Positions 56,275 through 64,000 of a stretch of DNA of 64,000 bases are shown here, one piece after another. The DNA is from CBDCZY01 sp965224745 (GTDB lineage Bacteria > Pseudomonadota > Gammaproteobacteria > Methylococcales > Methylomonadaceae): contig CBDCZY010000002.1 of the NCBI GenBank assembly GCA_965224745.1, positions 1 to 64,000 of the forward strand. Direction: 5' to 3'. The position numbers and the translations under genes are program-made. The notes beneath the pieces are model-generated. The model was given only the letters and a program-made list of their open reading frames with translations. It was not told the origin of the DNA and made no database searches. Within the stretch, counting starts at the first letter, position 1. Each line of letters begins with the position of its first letter.

Positions 56275-58647
56275 TTATGCAGCAGGCAATGTAAAATAAA
56301 ATGTTGAACCTTTATCCAGTTCGGATTCCAGCCAAATCTTACCCCCATGACCATCAACAATTCGCTTACAAACGGCAAGTCCTAGCCCTGTGCCAGAATA
56401 CGTTCCTTTACCGTGCAGTCTTTTGAATATCTCAAAAATACGTTCAAAATAGCCAGCTTCAATACCGATACCATTGTCTGTCACAGAAAATTGCCACATG
56501 CCAGCTACGGGTTCACAGTTAATTTGGATATCACAAGTTCTTTTTTTGTCTCGATATTTGATGGCATTCCCAACGAGGTTTTGTAGTAATTGCTCGAATT
56601 GAGAATAATCAGCTTTTACCGAAGGCAGCGAGTCTGGAGAACTGATTTTGGCATCACTTTCTTCTATTGCAACTTGTAGATTTAGCGAAACATTTCTCAT
56701 TATTTCGTTTGTATCAACTACTTTAAGAACTTGTTTAGCCTTCCCTACACGGGAATAAGCGAGTAGATCCTGAATTAGCCGCTGCATTCTATTGGCGCCG
56801 TCAACGGCATAGCCAATAAATTCATTGGCATCGTCATCCAGTTTATCCTGGTAACGTCGTGCTAATAACTGGGTATAGCTTGAGACCATACGCAAAGGTT
56901 CTTGTAAGTCATGAGACGCGACATAGGCAAACTGTTCAAGTTCTGCATTGGACCGTTCCAGGTCTTTAGTGTAATTCTTTAATATTGTTTCAGTATTTTT
57001 TGTTTCAGTAATATCCAGTGCAATCCCGATGAACCCTTGATCTTCATTATTATGGTCGATATTGGGTACGCCAATCTCGTGCAACCAACGATATTGACCG
57101 TCATGGCGGCGTAATCGATATTTATGATCAAAATTTTCTCGTTGTTGAAAAGCCTGATGATAACTATTCATGGTTTTTGTCTGGTCTTCAGTAAAAATAT
57201 CTACAGTATCCCAAGTCATTTCCAGCTCATTTTTTAACGTGCGCCCAGTAAAATCGAGCCATGTTTGATTAAACAACACAGGTTCATTATCGGCATTCAG
57301 CATCCACATCATTACTGGAGCTGCATTAACAAAGGTACTAAATAGCCTTTCTCTTGATTGAATTTGATCTTCCATGCGTTTACGTTCGCTAATATCTCGA
57401 AAGAAACCCGTAAATATTTTCCCAGAACTCAAATTTATTTCTGTAACACCTAACTCTAAAGGAAAGCATGAACCATCTTTACGCTTGCCCGTTACTTCTC
57501 GACGGGATCCAATTATTTTCTTTTTACTTGTTGCCAAATATTGTTTTAGATAGGAATCATGTTCATCATGATATGGGTTTGGCATTAACAGTTTGACATT
57601 ATTATTTAAAACTTCCTGTTCTTTATAGCCAAATAACCTTTCAGCAGAATGGTTAAATGATTGTATAAGTCCCTCCGGGGTAATGGTGACCAAGCCATCA
57701 ACTGCGTTATCAAGAATAGCGTTAGCTTTGCTTTCTGATTCTGTCAGACGGTTATTAACCATCTCTAAACGGGTATAAGTTTGAATATACTCAATGATCA
57801 ATCCCATTAGGGGCACAAGGTAGGCAACGATTTTAATAAAATGGGCGATATTAAAATGATTGTCAAACAGTGCAGTTGAGCCAAAAGCCATATGCAATTC
57901 AACCACTGTTTCAGGAATCATTGAAATTAATAAGGCATGGGTAAAAACTGATGGATTTTGTTGATTAAAGCGTCGCAATAGAGTGAAACCGGCTATGACG
58001 TATAACACCAGTGGAGCAACATCCCAGGGCCGGGAAATTATGGCATCTGGAAACATGGTCTCTGGTAAATTAGCGCTGGTCGCACAATATTGAATAATAC
58101 CAAACGCAATAAAAATAAAGCAGATACTGGTTAAAAGAATAAAGTTAAAACCAGCCTTTCTGCTCAGAACCGGATTAATCAAAAAAAGACTCACGCCTAT
58201 GATAATAATTAAAGCGTTAAAGGTGCGTGATATGGCCCAGGTGAATGGAATTAGTTTATTGTTATCTGCAACAGCCTCTATCAGCCGGTCAGCAGCCAGT
58301 GTATGAAAAGCATCCATGCTGCCTGCACAAAACAGAGCAATACTGATCACAGGTATAGTGACATCTTTTGCTACTCTGAAATGAGCAAAGCCCAGTATCG
58401 CAGTAATTATAGCGGCTGAAAATGCACTCCACTCAAGAATGGTATGGGTGAAAGCGCCCGACAAGCGATAAAACAGGTCATCAATCTGAATCTGTATTGC
58501 ACTTTGATTGCCAGGTAATGGCGTGGACGTGGATGAAAAATCAACGCCTACCAGGTTTAAACTGAACGGCGTTATACAAATGATAACGATCAATGCGGTG
58601 ACTACCCCTGGTAGCTTGTCTTTTACCGTGATCGCAGGGTCAGACAT
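56275..58647 (-). CDS. Membrane PAS sensor histidine kinase
   Basis: 790 residues. The first 290 or so form seven to eight membrane segments with the motif GSMDAFHTLAADRLI, typical of MASE-like sensor regions. Two PAS domains follow (about 305-425, with ILDNAVDGLVTITPEG; and 430-550, with the C-terminal YRLRRHDGQYRWLHEIG). HisKA has the phospho-histidine in VASHDLQEPLRMVSSY, as in phytochrome-type kinases; the ATPase has NLVGNAIKYR, VTDNGIGIE and GTGLGLAVCK. It overlaps the upstream GGDEF/EAL gene by 8 bases, so it most likely signals to the two receivers in the same operon. The ligand is unknown. Confidence 0.92.
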   Translation of the reverse strand: MSDPAITVKDKLPGVVTALIVIICITPFSLNLVGVDFSSTSTPLPGNQSAIQIQIDDLFYRLSGAFTHTILEWSAFSAAIITAILGFAHFRVAKDVTIPVISIALFCAGSMDAFHTLAADRLIEAVADNNKLIPFTWAISRTFNALIIIIGVSLFLINPVLSRKAGFNFILLTSICFIFIAFGIIQYCATSANLPETMFPDAIISRPWDVAPLVLYVIAGFTLLRRFNQQNPSVFTHALLISMIPETVVELHMAFGSTALFDNHFNIAHFIKIVAYLVPLMGLIIEYIQTYTRLEMVNNRLTESESKANAILDNAVDGLVTITPEGLIQSFNHSAERLFGYKEQEVLNNNVKLLMPNPYHDEHDSYLKQYLATSKKKIIGSRREVTGKRKDGSCFPLELGVTEINLSSGKIFTGFFRDISERKRMEDQIQSRERLFSTFVNAAPVMMWMLNADNEPVLFNQTWLDFTGRTLKNELEMTWDTVDIFTEDQTKTMNSYHQAFQQRENFDHKYRLRRHDGQYRWLHEIGVPNIDHNNEDQGFIGIALDITETKNTETILKNYTKDLERSNAELEQFAYVASHDLQEPLRMVSSYTQLLARRYQDKLDDDANEFIGYAVDGANRMQRLIQDLLAYSRVGKAKQVLKVVDTNEIMRNVSLNLQVAIEESDAKISSPDSLPSVKADYSQFEQLLQNLVGNAIKYRDKKRTCDIQINCEPVAGMWQFSVTDNGIGIEAGYFERIFEIFKRLHGKGTYSGTGLGLAVCKRIVDGHGGKIWLESELDKGSTFYFTLPAA

Positions 58648-60337
58648 TCTCTTGTCTTAGTAAAATTTCAAATTCATCAGCAGAAACCGGTTTACTGAAG
58701 AAATATCCCTGAATTTCATCGCAATTGTGCTGGCGTAAAAAGGCTAGTTGCTCTTCATTTTCAACTCCTTCGGCAATAACTGTCAGTCTCAATGCATGCG
58801 CCATTGCGATAATCGCTTTGACTATTTCTGCATCATCCTGGTCTGAAATAATATCTCTTATAAAAGAACGGTCAATCTTTAGAGTATCAACAGTAAATCG
58901 CTTAAGATAGGACAGCGATGAATAACCGGTACCGAAATCATCGATGGATATTTTATGTCCTTTATCATTTAATTCCTTAAGAATCTCTTGTGCTAACTGC
59001 TCTTCTTTCATCAATAAGCTTTCTGTGATTTCGAGCTCAAGTGATGATGCTTCCATGTTGATATTGCTTAACTCACGTTCAATAAGATCAACAAAATCCC
59101 GTGTCTGAAATTGTCTGGCAGAGAGGTTGATGGCCATCAGAATCGGTTTTAGTTGCTTTTCTCTCCATTGGTGATTTTGACTGATGGCTGCTTTAATCAC
59201 CCATGCGCCTATTTCATCTATCAGCTCCGATTGTTCCGCAAGAGGTATAAACTCAACAGGGGAAACTAGGCCGCGGATGGGGTGCTGCCAGCGCAGTAAT
59301 GCTTCTGCGCCAATAATCGCATGGTTGTTGGTCTTAACTTTTGGTTGATAATAGAGGAACAACTCATTCTGTTTGATAGCTTTTCTCAGGTCGTTTTTGA
59401 GTTGCATTGTTTTGGCAACTTCAACATTTAAGTTATCTGTGAAATACTGATAATTATTGCGGCCCTTTTCTTTGGCTTTGTACATGGCGGTATCCGCATA
59501 TTTTATCAACTCCTCGTGGTTTGTTGCGTCTTTTGGATAGAGTGCAATGCCAATGCTGCTACCAATAAAGATTTGCTGCTCTGAAATTAAAAAGGGTTTC
59601 GCTAATGCCTGCAAGATTTTTCCAGCAACCATGCCAGCATTCTCAGGCTGTTGAATAGAGTCAAGAATAATAGTGAATTCATCACCCCCCAATCGCGCTA
59701 TGGTATCTGTCGCTCTGACGCTGGACTGCAATCTTTTACTAACGCAGACTAATAATTCATCGCCACAAGCATGACCAAACGAATCATTGATCTCCTTAAA
59801 ATGATCTAAATCAAGGAACATTAATCCTAAAACATGGTTATTTCTTTTGGCCCGAAGAAGGGATTTTGGCAGTGTAGCATGGAAAGACTCTCGGTTTGCT
59901 AATCCTGTCAGGCTGTCGTAATGGGCTAATAAGAACAGATTTTGCTCAATACTTTTTCGTTCAATGGCATACCTTATTGCGCGGAGTATAAGATAACCAT
60001 CTCCCTGGCCTTTTATCAGATAGTCTTGGGCTCCGCTAGTGACGCTTTTGATAGCAAAATTCGGGTCATCCAGGCCGGTTAAAATAATAATCGGTAATGA
60101 GCTATTAATATGCTGGATTTTTTGAATGGAATCCAGCCCGTCGCCATCTGGTAAAGAAAGGTCAAGGAGTACAAGGTCAGGGGTATTGGTTTTAAGAAAA
60201 TCCTGCGCCGATGTTAACGAAGTAACATGATGAAGCTTGATCGGGTTGGCTTCCAGCTCATTTAACATCAACTCAACTAGCCGGGCATCTCCCGGATTAT
60301 CTTCAACCAATAGAACATGAGTACTCTCTTGAGTCAT
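58640..60337 (-). CDS. Response regulator with GGDEF and EAL domains
   Basis: 565 residues: receiver (about 1-125; LLVEDNPGDARL, LLDLSLPDGDG, Lys in YLIKGQG), GGDEF domain (about 140-300) with intact RLGGDEF and I-site RATD five residues before it, and EAL domain (about 315-560) with EALLRW, ITESLLM, IDDFGTGYSSL and IAEGVEN. Both cyclic di-GMP synthesis and breakdown look possible. It follows the CheY-like gene by 14 bases and overlaps the kinase gene. Confidence 0.95.
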   Translation of the reverse strand: MTQESTHVLLVEDNPGDARLVELMLNELEANPIKLHHVTSLTSAQDFLKTNTPDLVLLDLSLPDGDGLDSIQKIQHINSSLPIIILTGLDDPNFAIKSVTSGAQDYLIKGQGDGYLILRAIRYAIERKSIEQNLFLLAHYDSLTGLANRESFHATLPKSLLRAKRNNHVLGLMFLDLDHFKEINDSFGHACGDELLVCVSKRLQSSVRATDTIARLGGDEFTIILDSIQQPENAGMVAGKILQALAKPFLISEQQIFIGSSIGIALYPKDATNHEELIKYADTAMYKAKEKGRNNYQYFTDNLNVEVAKTMQLKNDLRKAIKQNELFLYYQPKVKTNNHAIIGAEALLRWQHPIRGLVSPVEFIPLAEQSELIDEIGAWVIKAAISQNHQWREKQLKPILMAINLSARQFQTRDFVDLIERELSNINMEASSLELEITESLLMKEEQLAQEILKELNDKGHKISIDDFGTGYSSLSYLKRFTVDTLKIDRSFIRDIISDQDDAEIVKAIIAMAHALRLTVIAEGVENEEQLAFLRQHNCDEIQGYFFSKPVSADEFEILLRQENV

Positions 60338-60351
60338 AGTTGTTACTGCCG

Positions 60352-60780
60352 TTATTTAGTTGGCAGACTGACGATACTTACCCAGAAGGTAGTGATTGAT
60401 TTAATGACTTCTATAAACTGATCCAGATCTACAGGTTTACAAATATAGCAGTTTGCATGCAGGTCATAACTTTTAAAGATATCTTCCTCGGCTTGAGAGG
60501 TAGTCAACACCACAACAGGTATACGCTTTAATTGATCATCCTGTTTCATATTTTCCAGAACTTCCCGGCCATCCATCTTGGGCATGTTCAAGTCCAGCAA
60601 TATTAAATCCGGCAGAGGCGCATTAAAATATTGGCCTTGTTTGCGCAAGAAAGCCAAAGCTTCAACACCATCAGAAACGTGATGCAAATTATTGGCTATT
60701 TTATTTTCTTTTAAAACTTCAATCGTTAATCTGGCATCGCCAGGATTATCTTCAACTAAGAGTATATCGATTTCTTTCAT
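60352..60780 (-). CDS. Single-domain response regulator (Rcp1-like)
   Basis: 142 residues, a stand-alone receiver: LLVEDNPGDARLTIEVL, phospho-Asp in LILLDLNMPKMDGRE, VVLTTSQAEEDI, Lys in YICKPVD. This subtype commonly pairs with SHDLQEPLR-type kinases, which agrees with the kinase two genes downstream. First gene of the operon. Confidence 0.93.
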   Translation of the reverse strand: MKEIDILLVEDNPGDARLTIEVLKENKIANNLHHVSDGVEALAFLRKQGQYFNAPLPDLILLDLNMPKMDGREVLENMKQDDQLKRIPVVVLTTSQAEEDIFKSYDLHANCYICKPVDLDQFIEVIKSITTFWVSIVSLPTK

Positions 60781-61278
60781 TTAATTGTCCCAATTAAAAA
60801 AAAGGGTGCTATAAAAGAGAAGGCAGTAGAATTGCCCTTTTAGATCAAGGTTGGTATTTAATCTAGAGTCAAAGCTTTTGGGTTAATTTCTCATTACACA
60901 ATTCCTTTAATCCGTGAGCCGGATACAATAAAACACTGTGAAATATTGATTTAAGAGAGGTAATCATGGTTGGTTTAACCCAGTGCAAATACTGAGGAAC
61001 CTTTGAAAAGTCAAGAATATCAATGCAATGTAACATCTTTGTCTATTTTGACTTACGGTTCCAGAACTCTTCCATGATGTACTCGTTTTTTTACATCTTA
61101 ACGCATTTTTACTGGTTATGAGAAGAACATTTTCAAAAATGTTAGTCTCGATTGAAATAGAATAAATATTAACCTTTCCGGAAAAAAGTTTGCTGAGTAG
61201 TCAGGTATTGTTTTTGGCTATCGTAAAAAATTATGGCATTAAGTTGGGGGCCTTAGTTGTTACCCAAGACATAAACAG
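60781..61278. other. Intergenic region between divergent units
   Basis: 498 bases between the signalling operon and the hydrolase gene; both promoters should be here. No convincing box, repeat or small gene was seen. Confidence 0.4.
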
Positions 61279-62301
61279 ATGATCACAACCAGTTTATATA
61301 GGCCGGCTTGGTGGCTGCCCCATGCTCATATGCAAACCCTATGGTCAACGTTAAAATCTCGGGGTCGCAACATCAACCAACATAGGGAGCGGATTGCAAC
61401 ACCAGATGGTGATTTTCTCGATCTTGATTGGACCGGGTCGGGTGATGGTCCCATTGTAATTATTTTACATGGGCTAACTGGCTCTTCCGATTCAACTTAC
61501 GTCAAGGGTTTGCAGCGCTCGATTGATGACTTGGGGTGGCGTACGGTTACGTTAAATTTTCGAGGATGTAGTGGCTCTCCGAATCTTACGATTAGAAGCT
61601 ACCATTCAGGGGAAACAGAGGACATTGCATACGTTTATCAGCACGTCAATGAGCTTGAACCGGATACCCCTTTGATGGCGGTCGGCTATTCATTGGGGGG
61701 CAATGTTTTGTTAAAGTGGCTGGGGCAAAACAAACATCTCGGTTTGTTCGCTGCGGTAGCGGTATCGGTGCCATTTCGGTTGGATAATTGTGCTGACCGA
61801 ATGGATCGAGGTTTTTCTAAAATCTATCAAAGGCAGCTCATTACTGAATTAAAAGAGTATCTTCAGGAAAAAATTGATTATTTTGCTTCTCTGGGGAAAG
61901 TGGATGAGGCGGAACATCTAAAGAACATTGCAAATCTTAACAATATCAATAATTTTTGGCAGTTCGATCACCTTATTACAGCTCCATTGCACGGCTTTAC
62001 CAGTGGTATGGATTATTATCAACGTAGCAGTTGCCGACAATATCTTGCTGAGATCCAACTTCCTACCTTAATCATTCAAGCAAAAGATGACCCATTTATG
62101 ACTTTGGAGGGTTTCCCCAAAGCTTCGGAGCTTTCACCTACTACAACGCTAGAATTAAGTGAACGTGGTGGGCACGTTGGTTTTGTCGAAGGGGATAGTC
62201 CAGTAAAACATGGGTGCTGGTTGGACAAACGTATTCCAGAGTGGTTAGTCCAACAGTTTGAAGCTTGTAAATCATCTCTGCGAAAAGCAAAAAATGATTA
62301 A
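61279..62301 (+). CDS. Alpha/beta hydrolase, YheT family
   Basis: 340 residues. Starts YRPAWWLPHAHMQTLWSTL, typical of YheT; oxyanion region ILHGLTGSSDSTYVKG, nucleophile elbow GYSLGGN, acid in QAKDDPFM, catalytic His in GGHVGFVEG. Predicted esterase with unknown substrate. The stop overlaps by 4 bases the stop of the uvrD remnant on the other strand. Confidence 0.92.
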   Translation: MITTSLYRPAWWLPHAHMQTLWSTLKSRGRNINQHRERIATPDGDFLDLDWTGSGDGPIVIILHGLTGSSDSTYVKGLQRSIDDLGWRTVTLNFRGCSGSPNLTIRSYHSGETEDIAYVYQHVNELEPDTPLMAVGYSLGGNVLLKWLGQNKHLGLFAAVAVSVPFRLDNCADRMDRGFSKIYQRQLITELKEYLQEKIDYFASLGKVDEAEHLKNIANLNNINNFWQFDHLITAPLHGFTSGMDYYQRSSCRQYLAEIQLPTLIIQAKDDPFMTLEGFPKASELSPTTTLELSERGGHVGFVEGDSPVKHGCWLDKRIPEWLVQQFEACKSSLRKAKND

Positions 62302-62470
62302 ATCATTTCTAACTTGGCATAGTTAACCATCAACCATTTTGAGCCGATTTGTTCAAAATGGATTTCCAGTCGTTCCTGAGCGCCCGAGCCTTCCATCTGC
62401 AGCACGACGCCTTCGCCAAATTTCGGGTGTTTAACCCGTTGTCCCAAGTTGGATAACGACGTGCGACCTG
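62298..62470 (-). pseudogene. uvrD: UvrD (DNA helicase II) C-terminal remnant
   Basis: About 56 codons ending at TAA 62298-62300 read GQRVKHPKFGEGVVLQMEGS and SKWLMVNYAKLEMI, the conserved C-terminal tail of UvrD. The helicase core is missing: beyond 62470 the sequence changes to a REP-transposase remnant and then IS110. The chromosome was rearranged here, or the rest lies elsewhere. Confidence 0.88.
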
Positions 62471-62472
62471 AC

Positions 62473-62559
62473 CCTTACTTTTGTTGCAATCACTACATGG
62501 CGATGATTACCCATCAGGCAGTAGGCATGGCACCGCCAGTTAGTTTTTGCACATCCCAT
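62473..62559 (-). pseudogene. REP-associated transposase remnant
   Basis: About 29 codons read NWRCHAYCLMGNHRHVVIAT, matching the HUH-like region of RAYT proteins (compare AYCLMDNHYHLLIET at 54.4 kb). It is cut on both sides, joined to the uvrD remnant. The remaining 62560-62613 shows nothing. Confidence 0.7.
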
Positions 62560-62613
62560 TTTTAGTCTGTAATTTGACGGACTACAAATAAATGATAATC
62601 CATTCGCAGAGAA

Positions 62614-62964
62614 AGGTGTCTACCATAGAATTTAAGGAATAAAAACAAACCTGTTAGGCTCGTGGATAAGTGGATATCAGGGATGATATCCACTTATCCA
62701 CAGGCTTATCGAAAAAGGGGCTTTTGTTCCGAAATTTGCGGATGACAAAACACGATAATCGAGTTAACCTATGGTTTGACGGGGGTGTGGCTCATGGGGT
62801 CAGCGGTCTGGTTTATTAGATCCGCTCGGCACTGAAGTGCCGCCCCTGTCATCTGCATCATCCAAAGCGTCTGCCGGGATGGTGCCAATCGGTTGATGTG
62901 GCTCTGAGTGTAGACGAGACGCTGGATGATAATTTTCATCTTTTATAGCAGAGGCGTAAGCACT
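62614..62964 (+). ncRNA. Candidate bridge RNA region of IS110 copy 3
   Basis: Third copy of the 351-base structured left end, with the 17-bp hairpin at 62662-62701 and CGGCAC-tgaa-GTGCCG near 62827-62842. Confidence 0.58.
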
Positions 62965-64000
62965 ATGCAAACATCACAAATTACCGTGGGCATTGACATT
63001 GGTTCTTATCAGCACCGGGTGGCCATTGCCGGCCCCGACGGGGCGATTTTGGAAGAGTTTGACCTGGCCCATCATAAGTTAGGTTTTCGCGATTTTTTCC
63101 AGCGTTTGGCGGTTCATGAAAAACGCACTGGATTACCGGTCGCCATCGCGATGGAAGGTTTCAATGGTCACGCGCGACCCTTAGATACGGAAATTCGGAT
63201 GCGGGGCTATCCGCTCTATAATGTCAACAACTTGAAGCTAGCTCGTTTCAAAGAAATTTTTCCAGGGCCCGCTAAGAGCGACCCGATTGATGCGCATAAA
63301 ATTCTGGAACTGTTCCAGTTGCGTACCCATTTACCCTTAGCCAAGGATGTGTTGCAAGAAGTCGCCGCAACACCTGCAGAAAACGACCAGCTCAAACGCT
63401 TAACACGTCGCCGCCGCCAGTTGGTCAATGATAAGATGCGCATCGCCAATCGTCTACAGGTGGACCTCAAGGCGGTCTCACCGGGTCTACTAGACATTAC
63501 CGGTAGTGTTGATAATCTTTGGTTTTTAAACTTTCTGACCTGCCGTGATGAGTTCTCCAAACTGGCTCGCATTCAGGGCAAAAGCCTGCTTCAAGTCAAA
63601 GGTGTTGGTCACCAATACGCGGATATCATCCAACAGTGGCAACAAACCGCTTACTTTGCACCCGAAGTCGCTTGGGTGGGTGAGATGATCATTGAGGATG
63701 CTCAGCGTATCTTGGCAATCATGGGATCTATTAAGCGATTAGAAACACAAATAATGGACCTTACTGAACACTCGGTGATTGCTGGCCGGATACAGTCTAT
63801 TCCTGGCTTTGGGGTCATTTCCTGCGCCGAGTTGGCGGGTGAGATCGGCACTCTGAAGCGATTTGCTTCCGAGGCTAGTTTAGCGCTGTATATCGGCATG
63901 GCCGCATTAGACAATCAATCTGGGCAATTCAAAGGCACGAAAACACCCAGGCAAGTCAATAAGCGCGCCAAGGCGGCTATGATGGTAGCGGTAGCTCGAC
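62965..64000 (+). CDS. IS110-family DEDD transposase, copy 3, partial
   Basis: 345 codons visible from ATG 62965, in step with copy 1; the last 50 residues lie outside the window. All DEDD residues and the Tnp_20 motif IQSIPGFGVISC are present. Confidence 0.94.
   Translation, partial: MQTSQITVGIDIGSYQHRVAIAGPDGAILEEFDLAHHKLGFRDFFQRLAVHEKRTGLPVAIAMEGFNGHARPLDTEIRMRGYPLYNVNNLKLARFKEIFPGPAKSDPIDAHKILELFQLRTHLPLAKDVLQEVAATPAENDQLKRLTRRRRQLVNDKMRIANRLQVDLKAVSPGLLDITGSVDNLWFLNFLTCRDEFSKLARIQGKSLLQVKGVGHQYADIIQQWQQTAYFAPEVAWVGEMIIEDAQRILAIMGSIKRLETQIMDLTEHSVIAGRIQSIPGFGVISCAELAGEIGTLKRFASEASLALYIGMAALDNQSGQFKGTKTPRQVNKRAKAAMMVAVAR

Larger units (their letters stand above)
62614..64000 (+). mobile_element. 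IS110-family element, copy 3 (runs off window)
   Basis: Same left end and sequence as copy 1, offset by 12707 bases; the right end is beyond 64000. Same orientation as copy 1 and opposite to copy 2. Confidence 0.92.

Noticed and set aside
1..64000. CRISPR arrays or phage structural genes
   Set aside because: No regularly spaced direct repeats, Cas genes or phage morphogenesis genes were seen; the repeats present are IS copies.

Overview
The window reads as chromosome of a fairly AT-rich gammaproteobacterium. The evidence is gene order: hrcA-grpE-dnaK-dnaJ-dapB-carA-carB-greA-rlmE-ftsH-glmM-tpiA-secG-tRNA-Leu, rpe-gph-trpE-trpG-trpD-trpC, and pilB-pilC...pilD-coaE are all arrangements known from Pseudomonas, Legionella and Methylococcales-type genomes. 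The species cannot be named from sequence reading alone; a methylotroph- or Thiotrichales-like lineage is only a guess.

Layout. 1-2.8 kb is a scar of mobile DNA: the 3' part of an IS21 element (istA/istB), a 107-bp stub of an IS3 element, and the C-terminal part of a serine recombinase whose open frame runs through a tRNA-Leu(GAG). 2.8-19.7 kb is a long housekeeping block on the minus strand (protein export, glycolysis, cell-wall precursor, protease, rRNA methylation, pyrimidine/arginine precursor, lysine/peptidoglycan precursor, heat-shock chaperones). A near-consensus RpoH promoter lies in the 3' end of hrcA in front of grpE-dnaK-dnaJ. 20-26.7 kb holds two unrecognised small proteins, nadK, an M23 endopeptidase, an intact IS1-family element with 8-bp target duplication, and glgX. 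26.8-32.2 kb is the trp block with gph and rpe. 32.3-34.1 kb holds a 163-bp imperfect palindrome and a secreted trypsin-like protease. 34.2-39.1 kb has coaE and type IV pilus assembly genes pilD, pilC, pilB. 39.4-45.5 kb has a DEAD-box helicase, a receiver/RsbW-like ATPase protein, an MFS transporter, a LOG-family protein and a CbpA-like co-chaperone.

46.1-49.9 kb is the most interesting part: a 76-residue double-glycine-leader peptide with an excellent ribosome binding site, followed by an HlyD-type adaptor and an ABC exporter with an N-terminal C39 peptidase. It looks like a complete maturation and export cassette for a small secreted peptide (microcin V-like layout) with an unfamiliar proline-rich, acidic core. 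No immunity gene is recognised; an IS110 element begins 27 bp after the exporter.

49.9-56.2 kb is an insertion-sequence nest: two identical IS110 elements in inverted orientation flank a truncated IS21, an intact IS3 and a truncated REP-associated transposase. A third identical IS110 copy starts at 62.6 kb and runs off the window. Each IS110 copy carries about 350 bp of conserved non-coding DNA with strong hairpins before the transposase, a candidate bridge RNA locus. Between them, 56.2-60.8 kb encodes a signalling operon (receiver, receiver-GGDEF-EAL, membrane PAS histidine kinase), then a YheT-type hydrolase, followed by a remnant of uvrD and a REP-transposase remnant at 62.3-62.6 kb.
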